A stretch of 64,000 bases of DNA from Vibrio artabrorum (GCF_024347295.1 NZ_AP025459.1:372001-436000), one strand, 5' to 3'. Counted from the stretch's first letter, positions 43,617-53,642 are shown. A program made the numbers and translations. Notes: a model not told the origin generated them from the letters alone.

Positions 43617-44243
43617 TTAATTGACTAACTTAACGGCTTCACGAGTTAAATGAGCCAGCTCTTCCCAATTGCCTTCTTCAATTAACTTCTTATCCACCAT
43701 CCAAGTACCACCACATGCGAGTACTCGAGGTATCGCGAGGTAGTCTTTAATGTTGTTTGGGTTAATGCCACCTGTCGGCATGATCTCAATATCCGTGTAA
43801 GGCGCAAGAAGTGACTTAACCATGTTGATGCCACCTGATGCTTCAGCTGGAAAGAATTTCAATGTGGTTAAGCCCATTTCTAATGCCGCTTCTACTGTAC
43901 TCGGATTGTTGACCCCAGGAATGATATCGATACCAATCTCTTGGCAGGCTCTTACCGTGTTTGGATTAAAGCCAGGAGAGACGACGAACGTAGCGCCCGC
44001 TTCTTTAGCCGCGATCGCTTGCTCACGATTGAGTACTGTGCCTGCGCCGATCAACATATCTGGTTGTGATTCACGAAGCAGACGAATCGCTTCGACAGCC
44101 GCTTCAGAACGGAACGTAATTTCTGCTGCAGGTAACCCATTTTCAGCTAACACTTTTCCCAGAGGGATGATGTCTTCAGCGTTGTCGATAGCGATCACAG
44201 GGATAACTTTCAGTGTTTTCAGTTGTTGTTTGATGTTAGACAT
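43617..44243 (-). CDS. eda: KHG/KDPG aldolase
   Basis: A 208-residue class I aldolase that splits 2-keto-3-deoxy-6-phosphogluconate into pyruvate and glyceraldehyde-3-phosphate, the last step of the glucuronate pathway encoded here. The catalytic Glu is in AEITFRSEAA near residue 43, and the Schiff-base Lys is in TTLKFFPAEASGG near 131. Length equals Eda. It is the last gene of the minus-strand uxu operon, 9 bp after kdgK. Confidence 0.95.
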   Translation of the reverse strand: MSNIKQQLKTLKVIPVIAIDNAEDIIPLGKVLAENGLPAAEITFRSEAAVEAIRLLRESQPDMLIGAGTVLNREQAIAAKEAGATFVVSPGFNPNTVRACQEIGIDIIPGVNNPSTVEAALEMGLTTLKFFPAEASGGINMVKSLLAPYTDIEIMPTGGINPNNIKDYLAIPRVLACGGTWMVDKKLIEEGNWEELAHLTREAVKLVN

Positions 44244-44252
44244 TGGTATTCC

Positions 44253-45245
44253 TTAAATGGTTGTGAAGGCCGCTTGAGAGAGTTCTTTTGCAATAATGGC
44301 ACCACGATGTTGGATAACGACGCCTGCCATGGTATTGCCACGCTGGCACGACGTTATTAAGTCTTCGCCCGCAAGGTAAGCCGATAAAAATCCGCCATTG
44401 AATGAGTCTCCTGCTGAGGTCGTATCAACGACATGCTCAACAGGTAGGGTCGGCACCGCCCGTGGAGCCGAAGCGGTACCAGAATCTGGATTTATGTCAC
44501 TTTGAATGGTGGCATCTTGAATGAGACAGCCATCTGCACCCAGTTTGACGATGCATCGCTTAACACCCAGCGTGGTTAGACGTTCGATAGTTTGTTCTGG
44601 AGAGCTATCGCCCCAAATTAATTGTTCGTCATCGAATGTGACCAACGCTAAATCCGTCAATGTATACATAGCCTGGTAGCTGTTTTTGACGGTTTGGTTT
44701 TCGTCTTGTGGCCAAAGTGCAGGGCGGAAGTTACTGTCGAAGGCAATCTCAACACCTTGTGCCTTCAACTCAACCAAGATGTTCAATAGCTCGATACGAT
44801 CTTGTTCAGGCAGAATCGCTAATGTGATGCCGCTGAGAAAGACCATATCGACATTGCGCAGTGCCTGCTTTATCTGATTGAAATCTGGGTGCTGTAGCAG
44901 GTAGCGTGCAGCCGACTGGTTTCTCCAGTACAGAAAGGTACGTTCACCTGCGTCATCAAGCTGAATCAGGTATAGGCCTGGAGTTCGTTGGCTGTCTTGC
45001 AGAACAAGGTCGGTCGACACCCCTTCTTGTTGCCAGCGTTCTAGCATCCCTTTGCTAATTGGGTCTGCGCCTAAAGCGGTGACGTAGGACACTTTGATGT
45101 CATCTTGCTTGAGGTTGGCCTCGCAGCCGCGGCTTAAATAGACCGCAGCATTGAGTGTGTCTCCGCCAAACGTTTGATGCATTGAGCCGAACGGTTTGCC
45201 GTTCAGCTCGATCATGCACTCACCAATGATGGCGATATGTTTCAT
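44253..45245 (-). CDS. kdgK: 2-keto-3-deoxygluconate kinase
   Basis: A 330-residue PfkB-family sugar kinase that phosphorylates KDG to KDPG. The N-terminal substrate region is GECMIELNGKPFGSMHQTFGGDTLNAAVYLSRG. The C-terminal PfkB signature DTTSAGDSFNGGFLSAYLAGED near residues 270-290 holds the catalytic Asp. It links UxuA product to Eda. Packed 3 bp after uxaC and 9 bp before eda. Confidence 0.93.
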   Translation of the reverse strand: MKHIAIIGECMIELNGKPFGSMHQTFGGDTLNAAVYLSRGCEANLKQDDIKVSYVTALGADPISKGMLERWQQEGVSTDLVLQDSQRTPGLYLIQLDDAGERTFLYWRNQSAARYLLQHPDFNQIKQALRNVDMVFLSGITLAILPEQDRIELLNILVELKAQGVEIAFDSNFRPALWPQDENQTVKNSYQAMYTLTDLALVTFDDEQLIWGDSSPEQTIERLTTLGVKRCIVKLGADGCLIQDATIQSDINPDSGTASAPRAVPTLPVEHVVDTTSAGDSFNGGFLSAYLAGEDLITSCQRGNTMAGVVIQHRGAIIAKELSQAAFTTI

Positions 45246-45248
45246 GGG

Positions 45249-46661
45249 TTACGCCCTCTCTTCGAAGTAGCGTTTTGCGTTACCAAAGCAGATGTCTTCG
45301 ACCATAGGGCCAAGCAGTGACATGTCGTTTGGCACTTCGCCGTTTTCAGCCCAACGACCAAGCATGTCACACAGAATTCTGCGGAAGTATTCGTGGCGTG
45401 TGTACGACAAGAAGCTGCGAGAGTCAGTCAGCATGCCGACAAACTGGCTAAGCAGACCAAGCTGAGATAGCTGCTCCATTTGGCGTTGCATGCCGTCTTT
45501 CTGATCGTTGAACCACCAGCCAGAACCAAACTGAACTTTGCCCGCGATGCCGCCCCCTTGGAAGTTACCAATCATGGTGGCCATCATCTCGTTATCGCGA
45601 GGGTTTAAGCAGTAAAGGATGGTGCGAGGCAGCTCATTGCTTTGATCCATGTCGTCCAACAGATGAGCCAATTCGAAGGCAAACGTCTTATCGCTAATCG
45701 AATCAAACCCGGCATCTGCGCCTAACCGTTGGAACATGCGTGTGTTGTTATTGCGCTGAGCACCAATGTGAAGCTGCATTACCCAGCCCATCGCAGCATA
45801 GCGCTTGCCTAGCCACACTTGAACCGCGGTTGAAAACTGCGCACATTCTAGATCGGTGAGCGTTTCGCCGTTGAGGCGTCGAGTTAACAGGGCATCCAAA
45901 TCCGATTCTGATGGAATAGGTGCGTAGCGAACCACTTCAATACCGTGGTCTGCTGCGCGGCAACCATGGTCGTTGAAATGCGTTAGGCGGCGGTCTAAAG
46001 CAGTCAATAGATGATGGAAGTGAGTGATCTCAACGTCAGCAACCATGCCTAATTTTTGTAGGTAATCAGCAAAGCCATCAAGTTCAATTTTGAACGCTTT
46101 ATCTGGGCGCCAGCTTGGTAGAACCTTCACATCAAATGAATTATCTTGAGCGATCGCTTTATGGTGTTCAAGAGAATCTATAGGATCGTCTGTCGTACCT
46201 GCCATCACCACATTCATTTGCTTCATGATGCCGCGAGCACTAAATTCTGGTGTCGCTAATAGCTCGTTGGCTTCGTGCCAAATTTGGTCTGCGGTTTCTG
46301 GACCAAAGAGAGTGCCAGTCATGCCAAATGGACGGCGTAGTTCTAAATGAGTCCAGTGGTAAAGTGGGTTGCCTAAGGTTTGAGGGACGGTTTTAGCCCA
46401 CGCCATGAACTTATCATAATCGCTTGCCCCTCCAGTAATCAGACGCTCATCAATCCCCGCTGAACGCATACCACGCCATTTGTAGTGGTCACCTTCAAGC
46501 CAAATCTTAGACATGTTTTCGAACTGACGATCTTGCGCCACTTCTGCCGGGTTTAGGTGGCAGTGATAGTCATAAATCGGCTGGTGGCTTGCGTGTTCGT
46601 GGTACAAACGGCGTGCAGTCTCATTCGACAGCAAAAAGTCTTCACATAAGAAATTCTTCAT
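45249..46661 (-). CDS. uxaC: Glucuronate isomerase
   Basis: A 470-residue enzyme of the UxaC family that interconverts D-glucuronate and D-fructuronate (and galacturonate/tagaturonate). The metal-binding motif [14 protein letters not shown] lies near residue 30. Conserved downstream text includes [20 protein letters not shown] near 315 and [23 protein letters not shown] near 425. Length matches E. coli UxaC (470). Third gene of the operon dctQ-dctM-uxuB-uxaC-kdgK-eda. Cytoplasmic. Confidence 0.95.
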   Translation of the reverse strand: MKNFLCEDFLLSNETARRLYHEHASHQPIYDYHCHLNPAEVAQDRQFENMSKIWLEGDHYKWRGMRSAGIDERLITGGASDYDKFMAWAKTVPQTLGNPLYHWTHLELRRPFGMTGTLFGPETADQIWHEANELLATPEFSARGIMKQMNVVMAGTTDDPIDSLEHHKAIAQDNSFDVKVLPSWRPDKAFKIELDGFADYLQKLGMVADVEITHFHHLLTALDRRLTHFNDHGCRAADHGIEVVRYAPIPSESDLDALLTRRLNGETLTDLECAQFSTAVQVWLGKRYAAMGWVMQLHIGAQRNNNTRMFQRLGADAGFDSISDKTFAFELAHLLDDMDQSNELPRTILYCLNPRDNEMMATMIGNFQGGGIAGKVQFGSGWWFNDQKDGMQRQMEQLSQLGLLSQFVGMLTDSRSFLSYTRHEYFRRILCDMLGRWAENGEVPNDMSLLGPMVEDICFGNAKRYFEERA

Positions 46662-46673
46662 TGTTTGTACTCC

Positions 46674-48137
46674 TTATAACGCAGCCACGGTCGCAACAGC
46701 ACCGTGTTCAATTAGTGATTGGTACGCTGAACTTACCGCATCAATGACCTGCGGATTTTGGCCTAGTTCGGCAGGGAAAATCGCTTCAACCGCAAGCAAC
46801 GCCGGAACCACAGATACATTGAGTCCATGCTGGTCGCAGATCTGGCGAAGTGTATCTGCCATTGGATCGCGAACATCAATCTCGTTGCCTTGCTCATCAA
46901 CGCCAGATACATAACGCATCCAGCCAGCGATAGCGGTTGCAAGCCACGAGAAATTTGAGCCTTGCTCTAAATGGAATCGTAAGCTGCCACCCATGCGTTG
47001 AGGGATCTTCTGGCTGCCATCCATCGCAATTTGCCACGTTTTATGTTTCAAACTTGGGTTAGTGAAGCGGTTGATCAGCAAGGTCGCGTAACCTTCTAAA
47101 TCAGTCCCTTCAGGCATCGTTAACGACGGCGCTTGGGATTTCATCATCATGTCAAAAGCGGCTTTTCGATAGCCTGCATCCGTCATGGTGTCGGAAATAT
47201 GGTCGTAACCACCGAGGTATCCCAGGTAAGCAAGGAAAGAGTGGCTGCCATTGAGCATGCGCAGTTTCATCTCTTCGTAAGGCACCACATCTTCGACGAA
47301 CTCAGCGCCAACGATATTCCAATCTGGACGACCTGCCACAAAGTTATCTTCAATCACCCATTGGCGGAAGGGTTCACAGGCGATGCCACATGGGTCTTCA
47401 CAACCAAGCAGCTCTGCAATTTCTGTCAGTGTTTCTTCGGTTGCTGCGGGTACGATGCGGTCAACCATGGTGCATGGGAAGGTGACATGGGTTTCAATCC
47501 AATCACGTAATTCTGGGTCAAGCAGTTGAGCAAACTCAATGGTCGCTGCTTTTGCGACATGGCCGTTCTCTTGCACGTTGTCGCAAGACATGACCGTGAA
47601 TGGAGAAAGGTTGCGGTCGCGGCGTATTTTTAGCGCTTGGACAATATAGCCAAGCGCCGATTTTGGTTGAGTTGGGTTAGCTAGGTCAGCGATGACTAAT
47701 GGGTTATTTTTGTCGAGTTTGCCTGTCGCTGGATCAGCGCAGTAGCCTTTCTCTGTGATGGTCATAGAAACGATCGCCACTTGAGGTTCGGCCATTTTTT
47801 CTAATACGGTTTCGATGCCATCTAGACTTGGGTGAAGAGATTCGGTTACTGAGCCGATCACTTTAACGTCGGTGGATTCAGCGCCTTTTTCAGCTACGGT
47901 GTAAAGATGGTCTTGCGCGCGAAGTGATTCAATTAGGTTTTCGCCGCCGAATAGGTTTATCTCACAAATGCCCCAATCAGTGTTGGTTTTGCTGAGCATT
48001 TCATTGGTGAATAGCGCTTGGTGCGCTCGGTGAAATGCACCGAAACCAAGGTGCACAATACGGCTTTGGAGTGCTGAACGGTCGTAGTCAGGTCGTAATA
48101 CAGTGTTTGGCAGCGTAGAGTTAGCAACAGTCTTCAT
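46674..48137 (-). CDS. uxuB: Fructuronate reductase
   Basis: A 487-residue member of the long-chain mannitol-dehydrogenase family that reduces D-fructuronate to D-mannonate with NADH. The N-terminal Rossmann motif is IVHLGFGAFHRAHQALFT, and the active-site helix KLRMLNGSHSFLAYLGYLGG near residue 295 carries the conserved Lys, Asn and His. E. coli UxuB has 486 residues. With UxuA it defines the glucuronate branch; no tagaturonate reductase or altronate dehydratase is present, so galacturonate cannot be processed by this cluster alone. Confidence 0.93.
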   Translation of the reverse strand: MKTVANSTLPNTVLRPDYDRSALQSRIVHLGFGAFHRAHQALFTNEMLSKTNTDWGICEINLFGGENLIESLRAQDHLYTVAEKGAESTDVKVIGSVTESLHPSLDGIETVLEKMAEPQVAIVSMTITEKGYCADPATGKLDKNNPLVIADLANPTQPKSALGYIVQALKIRRDRNLSPFTVMSCDNVQENGHVAKAATIEFAQLLDPELRDWIETHVTFPCTMVDRIVPAATEETLTEIAELLGCEDPCGIACEPFRQWVIEDNFVAGRPDWNIVGAEFVEDVVPYEEMKLRMLNGSHSFLAYLGYLGGYDHISDTMTDAGYRKAAFDMMMKSQAPSLTMPEGTDLEGYATLLINRFTNPSLKHKTWQIAMDGSQKIPQRMGGSLRFHLEQGSNFSWLATAIAGWMRYVSGVDEQGNEIDVRDPMADTLRQICDQHGLNVSVVPALLAVEAIFPAELGQNPQVIDAVSSAYQSLIEHGAVATVAAL

Positions 48138-48152
48138 TATTCAGTTCCTTTT

Positions 48153-48172
48153 CCCGCCAGCGAACCAGCGGG
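48153..48172 (-). other. Intercistronic hairpin dctM-uxuB
   Basis: A 5-bp G/C stem (cccgc / gcggg) with a 10-base loop is found just upstream of uxuB. It may tune expression between transport and catabolic genes; not a terminator. Confidence 0.35.
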
Positions 48173-48233
48173 ATTTTATTATTTGATAAAGCGTTTGAGT
48201 GTTTAGCAGTCTTAGAGTATCTCTGCGACCTAA

Positions 48234-49541
48234 TTACGAACCGTAGCCCAGTACCAATTCAGGTAGGAATAAGCTCAGTTCAGGGATAAAAGTAACGGCC
48301 ATTAGGGCTGCAATCAGTGCGGCATAGAATGGCAATAATGGTTTGATGACTTTGTCGATGGCAATGTTGGCAACCGAACAACCGATGAATAGAGCACTAC
48401 CCACTGGCGGTGTACAGATACCGATAGCTAGGTTGAAGGTCATCATGATGCCGAAGTGAACAGGGTCGATGCCCAGGTCCAGCGCGATTGGCAAGAAGAT
48501 TGGTGTGAAGATCAGTACCGCTGGTGTCATATCCATGAAGATCCCTACAATTAGCAGAATCACGTTGATAATCAATAGGATCATTAGTGGACTATCAGAG
48601 ACGGCAAGGAGTGCATCGGCAATCATGTAAGGTACATCGGCGTTTGCCATTGCCCAAGACATCCCCATGGATGCACCGACTAATAGTAGAACAATAGATG
48701 TCGTTACTGCAGATTCAAGGATGATCTTTGGAATATCGCGCCATTTCACTTCACGGTAGATAAGTACAGCGAGAACGAAGGTGTATACCACGGCAATTGC
48801 CGATGCCTCTGTCGCAGTAAAGATACCACCAATGATGCCACCCATGATGATACCGATCAGTGCTAGAGATGGCGCCGCTTTTAAAAAGGTATCCCGAACC
48901 AATGACATTGACGGGCGTTCTGCGATTGGGTAACCACGACGTTTCGCAATAATGCCGGCCACAATCATGATACTTAGCCCCATAATGAGACCTGGGATAT
49001 ACCCCGCTAAGAATAATGCCGCGATTGAAGTACCACCTGAAACCAAAGAAAAAACGATCAGCGTGTTACTTGGCGGAATCAATAGACCAGTAGGACACGA
49101 AGTAATGTTTACCGCAGCAGAGAAGTTTTCATCGTAGCCGTCTTTCTTTTGCAGAGGAGACATGGTGCCACCCACTGCAGCCGCCGATGCAACCGCTGAG
49201 CCTGAGATTGACCCAAACATCATGTTTGCCATCACGTTTACGTGTGCCAATGAACCCGGCAGACGCCCCCCTAACACTTTCGCGAAGTTGATCAGGCGCA
49301 GCGCGATGCCGCCTTGGTTCATGATGTTGCCTGCCAAAATAAAGAACGGGATTGCTAATAGTGCGAAGTTATCAAGTCCTGCCGCCATACGTTGGGCGAC
49401 TACCGCAATCGCAGGCTCCAGCGGTAAGCTCATTAAAATTGTTGCTAATGACGATAAACCAATCGCAAAAGAGACCGGTACACCGATTGTAAGCAGTACA
49501 GCGAAACTACCGAATAAAGTCAGTATTACTTGCCATTCCAT
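48234..49541 (-). CDS. TRAP transporter large permease (DctM type)
   Basis: A 435-residue membrane subunit with about 12 hydrophobic segments. It has DctM hallmarks such as MNQGGIALRLINFAKVLGGRLPGSLAHVNVMANMMFGSISGSAVASAAAVG near residue 75, and PTGLLIPPSNTLIVFSLVSGG near 150. It drives sodium-coupled import of a substrate delivered by the DctP protein. In a glucuronate regulon the substrate is very likely a hexuronate (inference). Preceded by the small permease gene at a 15-bp gap. Confidence 0.93.
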   Translation of the reverse strand: MEWQVILTLFGSFAVLLTIGVPVSFAIGLSSLATILMSLPLEPAIAVVAQRMAAGLDNFALLAIPFFILAGNIMNQGGIALRLINFAKVLGGRLPGSLAHVNVMANMMFGSISGSAVASAAAVGGTMSPLQKKDGYDENFSAAVNITSCPTGLLIPPSNTLIVFSLVSGGTSIAALFLAGYIPGLIMGLSIMIVAGIIAKRRGYPIAERPSMSLVRDTFLKAAPSLALIGIIMGGIIGGIFTATEASAIAVVYTFVLAVLIYREVKWRDIPKIILESAVTTSIVLLLVGASMGMSWAMANADVPYMIADALLAVSDSPLMILLIINVILLIVGIFMDMTPAVLIFTPIFLPIALDLGIDPVHFGIMMTFNLAIGICTPPVGSALFIGCSVANIAIDKVIKPLLPFYAALIAALMAVTFIPELSLFLPELVLGYGS

Positions 49542-49556
49542 TGTGAAATCCTTCTA

Positions 49557-50069
49557 TCAATCAAGTTGAGATTCGGTGACTAGGTCGTCGCCAGATATTA
49601 ATTTTTGAACGCGTTCGTAGGTAAATACGAGCGAGTAAAAAATCATCAAAGCACCACTAATAGGCAAGCAGAAATAGATGTAACCCATTTCTAAACCTAG
49701 AGCGGGTGTTAGTTGCCCCATGGCGAGTGTTTTAGCCGCTAGCTGGCTTCCACCGTGAACCAGAACAATATAAGAGAAGGTTGCAATCGCGATTTGAATA
49801 ACGATTTCGTTAATGAGCTTACGTTTACCCGTTAACTTCATCGTCAGTAGGTCAATAGCTAGGTGGCGTTTAAGACCTGTCGTGTAGGCAGCGCCGATTA
49901 AAGCAACCCACATAAAGAGGTAACGAGCGAGCTCGTCGGTAACGGTACTTGGTTTACCAATGACATAGCGGGACAACACCTGCCAGATCACGCACAGCAC
50001 TAAAAAAGACGAAAGAGACACAGTAAAGGCGGCCAACCCTTTATTTATATAACTGACCAATTTATTCAT
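49557..50069 (-). CDS. TRAP transporter small permease (DctQ type)
   Basis: A 170-residue membrane subunit with four hydrophobic helices (about residues 12-35, 50-70, 90-112, 132-155). It has the family motif WQVLSRYVIGKPSTVTDELARYLFMWVALIGAAY. It is the partner of the large permease downstream. First gene of the minus-strand uxu operon, so its promoter lies in the operator-rich divergent region. Confidence 0.92.
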   Translation of the reverse strand: MNKLVSYINKGLAAFTVSLSSFLVLCVIWQVLSRYVIGKPSTVTDELARYLFMWVALIGAAYTTGLKRHLAIDLLTMKLTGKRKLINEIVIQIAIATFSYIVLVHGGSQLAAKTLAMGQLTPALGLEMGYIYFCLPISGALMIFYSLVFTYERVQKLISGDDLVTESQLD

Positions 50070-50106
50070 TTTTATTTCCTTTCACTAAGTTGCGCATCTC
50101 GCAAGA

Positions 50107-50120
50107 ATTGGTTTACCAAT
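50107..50120. promoter_or_regulatory. UxuR/ExuR-type operator 1
   Basis: ATTGGTttACCAAT, perfect arms, 38 bp upstream of the dctQ start. It matches the ATTGGTnnACCAAT consensus recalled for E. coli ExuR/UxuR. Confidence 0.75.
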
Positions 50121-50219
50121 GCAAGGGGGTTATTTTTATGTAGGTAGGTATGTTCCAAAATCTGGCTGAATAATAAGGCATTCAATCAATAGTAAGCGTG
50201 ATCGAATTCACAAATGACT

Positions 50220-50231
50220 TTGGTTGACCAA
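50220..50231. promoter_or_regulatory. UxuR/ExuR-type operator 2
   Basis: TTGGTtgACCAA, perfect arms, midway between the divergent TRAP genes. Confidence 0.75.
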
Positions 50232-50245
50232 TTTGTGGGTTTTTA

Positions 50246-50265
50246 TTGTGATATTGGTCAATCAA
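50246..50265. promoter_or_regulatory. UxuR-type operator 3 overlapping a CRP-like site
   Basis: TTGGTcaATCAA at 50254-50265 has one arm mismatch. TGTGATATTGGTCAAT just to its left also fits a CRP site (TGTGA-N6-TCA), so activation and repression may compete here. Confidence 0.5.
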
Positions 50266-50335
50266 TTTCATTTTTAGCTTTGACGGTTTCTTTTTTGACC
50301 CTCAATATGACCCCATAACAAAAAACACCCTACAT

Positions 50336-50349
50336 ATTGGATAACCAAT
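50336..50349. promoter_or_regulatory. UxuR/ExuR-type operator 4, in the dctP leader
   Basis: ATTGGataaCCAAT has perfect outer arms. It is 16 bp upstream of the dctP start, overlapping the probable transcription start. Confidence 0.6.
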
Positions 50350-50364
50350 CCACGGAGAATAAGA

Positions 50365-51348
50365 ATGAAGATGCGTAAAATTTTGATTAGTGCGGTTGTC
50401 GGCGCAGCGTTCACTTTTGGATCAACGGCCTCTGCTTATGCAGTGACAACATTGAAACTGAGCCATAACCACCCTCGCGACCATGCGGTACACAAAGCGA
50501 TGACGTTTATGGCGAAAGAAGTACGTGAATTGACGGATGGTGAGGTGCGCATTCGTATTTACCCTGATGCTCAACTGGGCACACAGCGTGAATCAATGGA
50601 GTTAATGCAAAATGGTGCATTAGATATGGTGAAAAGTAATGCTGCTGAATTAGAAGCTTTTTCTCCTGCTTACTCAGCATTCAACATGCCTTACTTATTC
50701 CGCGATCAAGCACACTACTACAGTGTGACTGATGGTGAAGTAGGCCGTGACATTCTCAACTCTTCTCGTGACAGTGGCTTTATTGGTGTGACGTATTATG
50801 ACGCAGGTGCGCGTAGCTTTTATACGAATAAACCTATTAACAAACCTGAAGACCTGAAAGGTTTGAAAGTTCGTGTTCAGCCAAGCCCATCAGCGATTGC
50901 GATGGTGAAAGCACTCGGTGGTAACCCAACGCCGTTGGCTTACGGTGAGTTGTACACAGCACTGCAGCAAGGTGTCGTAGATGCGGCTGAAAATAACATC
51001 CCTTCATTCAGCTTGAGCCGTCACAGTGAAGTGTCTAAATACTTCAGTTTAGACGAGCATACGATGGTGCCTGATGTGTTGGTTATCTCAACGAAATCAT
51101 ATGATAAATTGACGAAAGAACAACAAGATGCATTGATGAAAGCGGCAAGTGATTCGTCTGAATTGATGAAAAAACTGTGGGCTGAGTCGGAAGCAAAAGA
51201 GCGCGCCAAAGCCGAGAAAATGGGTGTTACTTTTGTGGAGCCAGACAAGGCTGCGTTCGCACTCGCGGTTCAACCAATGTATGACGAGCTAGAGAAAACG
51301 AACCCAGAATTGAGTGCACTGATTGATCGTATTCAGTCTGTTGAATAA
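50365..51348 (+). CDS. TRAP periplasmic substrate-binding protein (DctP family)
   Basis: A 327-residue extracytoplasmic binding protein. A signal peptide covers residues 1-27 (AVVGAAFTFGSTASAYA). The DctP fold follows, with LKLSHNHPRDHAVHKAM, VRIRIYPDAQLGTQRESMELMQNGALDM and the substrate-binding helix region GLKVRVQPSPSAIAMVKALGGNPTPLAYGELYTALQQGVVDAAENN. The conserved Arg in KVRVQ probably binds the carboxylate of the ligand. It is divergent from the permease genes and leads the uxuR-uxuA arm. Substrate inferred as glucuronate or a related uronate. Confidence 0.93.
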   Translation: MKMRKILISAVVGAAFTFGSTASAYAVTTLKLSHNHPRDHAVHKAMTFMAKEVRELTDGEVRIRIYPDAQLGTQRESMELMQNGALDMVKSNAAELEAFSPAYSAFNMPYLFRDQAHYYSVTDGEVGRDILNSSRDSGFIGVTYYDAGARSFYTNKPINKPEDLKGLKVRVQPSPSAIAMVKALGGNPTPLAYGELYTALQQGVVDAAENNIPSFSLSRHSEVSKYFSLDEHTMVPDVLVISTKSYDKLTKEQQDALMKAASDSSELMKKLWAESEAKERAKAEKMGVTFVEPDKAAFALAVQPMYDELEKTNPELSALIDRIQSVE

Positions 51349-51408
51349 CGAGCAAATATATAAAAAAGAGTAATACAAAAACAAGGTGTTACTGCATTTT
51401 AGGATATA

Positions 51409-51436
51409 GAGGTTGACCAATTATATTTGGTCATTA
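51409..51436 (+). promoter_or_regulatory. Degenerate UxuR-type operators before uxuR
   Basis: GAGGTTGACCAA (51409-51420) and TTTGGTCATTAT (51425-51436) each retain half of the TTGGT/ACCAA pattern, 20-47 bp before the uxuR ATG. They suggest autoregulation. Confidence 0.45.
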
Positions 51437-51455
51437 TGATGGCGAGAGAAATACA

Positions 51456-52238
51456 ATGGAAAAAAGTGACAATATCATCATGATGCCTTTCGAGCCGAAA
51501 AGACCTTATCAGGAGATAGGGTTAGTACTAAGAAGAGAACTGATTGAAGGCCTGTATAAGGTCGGAGATAGGTTGCCTCCAGAACGCGATATTGCTGTTC
51601 GTTTAGATGTAAGCCGCACAGTGGTGCGTGAAGCGATCATTATGCTGGAGCTCGAAAACTTAGTTGAGGTAAAAAAAGGGTCGGGTGTTTATGTCCTGAA
51701 TATTCCAACTCATTCTCGCGAGAATGTGGTCAGTGACGACGCTGGTCCATTCGAGATGCTGCAGGCCCGTCAATTACTGGAAAGTAATATCGCGGAGTTT
51801 GCGGCAACTCAGGTTACTCCGGGCGACATCGTTAAGATGCGCTCTGCACTTGAACTCGAGCGCGAAGAGCTTGCAAGCGGCACCACCGATTGCAGCGGAG
51901 ATGAAAGATTTCACATGTGTATTGCAGAGGCCACTCAAAACTCTGTGTTGGTAGATATGTTGAAACAATCCTGGGATCGACGTGAAAAGAGTCCAATGTG
52001 GAATAAACTCCACTCTCACATCAGTGGTCAAGATTACCGTGAAGAATGGTTAGATGATCATGCTCGAATCCTCGCCGCCTTACAGCGCAAAGACCCTGTC
52101 GCTGCTAAGAACGCAATGTGGCAACACCTTGAGAATGTTAAACAGCGTTTGTTAGCGCTGTCAGACATTGATGACCCAAACTTTGATGGTTACTTATTTA
52201 GCTCCAATCCAGTGGTGCTGCTTAGCTCAGAAAGCTAA
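51456..52238 (+). CDS. uxuR: GntR/FadR-type repressor of hexuronate genes
   Basis: A 260-residue FadR-subfamily GntR regulator. The winged HTH contains RPYQEIGLVLRRELIEGLYKVGDRLPPERDIAVRLDVSRTVVREAIIMLE, nearly the same as E. coli UxuR/ExuR. The helical FCD effector domain (residues 90-235) has RFHMCIAEATQNSVLVDML and DDHARILAALQRKDPVAAKNAM with metal-type Asp/His residues. It should bind fructuronate or a similar inducer and release the TTGGT/ACCAA operators around it. UxuR and ExuR cannot be told apart here; the context with UxuA/UxuB favours UxuR. Confidence 0.88.
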   Translation: MEKSDNIIMMPFEPKRPYQEIGLVLRRELIEGLYKVGDRLPPERDIAVRLDVSRTVVREAIIMLELENLVEVKKGSGVYVLNIPTHSRENVVSDDAGPFEMLQARQLLESNIAEFAATQVTPGDIVKMRSALELEREELASGTTDCSGDERFHMCIAEATQNSVLVDMLKQSWDRREKSPMWNKLHSHISGQDYREEWLDDHARILAALQRKDPVAAKNAMWQHLENVKQRLLALSDIDDPNFDGYLFSSNPVVLLSSES

Positions 52239-52396
52239 TTCATTCACTAGGTTGTTGATAGGTAATCGTCTTTAGACCGGCGTAGACCGGTGCTATCTCG
52301 GGCAGTAATTGTCATTGCTGCCATTAAGAAGTCGTTATTGCATTTAGCTTGATTAATTCGAGTCGGCTAAGTGCGTCTTAAAGAAAGGTAAGTCTC

Positions 52397-53584
52397 ATGG
52401 AACAAACGTGGCGTTGGTACGGCCCTAATGATCAAGTTTCGCTAGACGATATTCGTCAAGCGGGCGCAACTGGTATTGTGAATGCACTGCACCATATTCC
52501 TAATGGTGAAGTTTGGACAAAAGAAGAAATCCTTAAGCGTAAAGCCATTATCGAAGAGAAAGGTTTAACGTGGTCGGTTGTAGAAAGCGTGCCGGTGCAC
52601 GAAGAGATCAAAACTCAAACGGGTAACTACCAGCATTGGATTGATAACTATAAGCAAACTCTGTCTAATCTTGCTGAGTGTGGCATCGATACGGTTTGTT
52701 ATAACTTCATGCCCGTGTTGGATTGGACGCGTACTGATTTAGAGTTTGAAATGCCTGATGGCTCGCGCGCACTGCGTTTTGACCAAATTGCGTTTGCGGC
52801 ATTTGAGCTGCATATCTTAAAACGTCCAGGTGCAGAGTCAGACTATTCAGAGTCAGAGCAAGCGCAAGCGTTGGATTACTTCAACAACATGACGCCAGAG
52901 CAAATTCAGCAACTGACCAACAACATCATCGCGGGTTTGCCGGGCGCTGAAGAAGGCTACACACTTGAAGCGTTTCAAGCACAGCTGGATCGCTATGCGG
53001 GAATCGATAAAGACAAGCTACGTGAGCACATGTCTTACTTCCTCGAGGAGGTGATGCCTATCTGTGATGCGAATGGCTTGAAGATGGCGGTTCACCCAGA
53101 CGATCCACCGCGTCCGATTCTAGGCTTGCCTCGCATCGTTTCAACGATCGAAGACATTGATTGGTTGACCGAACATGTACCAAGCAAGATGAATGGCTTG
53201 ACGATGTGTACAGGGTCATACGGTGTTCGTGGTGACAATGATCTGGTTAATATGATCAAAAAGCACGGTGACCGAATTTACTTTACGCACCTGCGTTCAA
53301 CTAAGCGTGAAGAGAGTAACCCAATGACATTCCATGAAGCTGCGCACCTAGATGGTGATGTGGACATGTACAACGTTGTCATGGCCATTTTGGATGAAGA
53401 AAATCGTCGTGCAGAAGTGGGCGATCACCGCTTAATTCCAATGCGTCCAGATCACGGTCATCAAATGCTGGATGACCTGAAGAAAACCACTAACCCAGGT
53501 TATTCGGCGATCGGTCGATTGAAAGGCTTGGCTGAAGTTCGTGGTTTAGAGATGGCATTGAAACGCGCTTTCTACACCAAATAA
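52397..53584 (+). CDS. uxuA: Mannonate dehydratase
   Basis: A 395-residue UxuA enzyme dehydrating D-mannonate to 2-keto-3-deoxygluconate. It begins [32 protein letters not shown], the family signature. Later motifs are [27 protein letters not shown] near 235, THLRSTKRE near 300 and MRPDHGHQM near 355, giving the metal and catalytic His and Asp. E. coli UxuA has 394 residues. It is third in the plus-strand arm, 158 bp after uxuR, with a terminator downstream. No TTGGT/ACCAA site sits directly before it, so it probably depends on the upstream promoter. Confidence 0.95.
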   Translation: MEQTWRWYGPNDQVSLDDIRQAGATGIVNALHHIPNGEVWTKEEILKRKAIIEEKGLTWSVVESVPVHEEIKTQTGNYQHWIDNYKQTLSNLAECGIDTVCYNFMPVLDWTRTDLEFEMPDGSRALRFDQIAFAAFELHILKRPGAESDYSESEQAQALDYFNNMTPEQIQQLTNNIIAGLPGAEEGYTLEAFQAQLDRYAGIDKDKLREHMSYFLEEVMPICDANGLKMAVHPDDPPRPILGLPRIVSTIEDIDWLTEHVPSKMNGLTMCTGSYGVRGDNDLVNMIKKHGDRIYFTHLRSTKREESNPMTFHEAAHLDGDVDMYNVVMAILDEENRRAEVGDHRLIPMRPDHGHQMLDDLKKTTNPGYSAIGRLKGLAEVRGLEMALKRAFYTK

Positions 53585-53612
53585 CGACGGCATCTCGCTT
53601 TAAAATACGCCT

Positions 53613-53642
53613 AAAAACCAGAACTCATGTTCTGGTTTTTTT
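53613..53642. terminator. Bidirectional terminator uxuA/araC
   Basis: The 12-bp stem aaaaaccagaac / gttctggttttt has a TCAT loop and lies between convergent genes. Confidence 0.9.
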
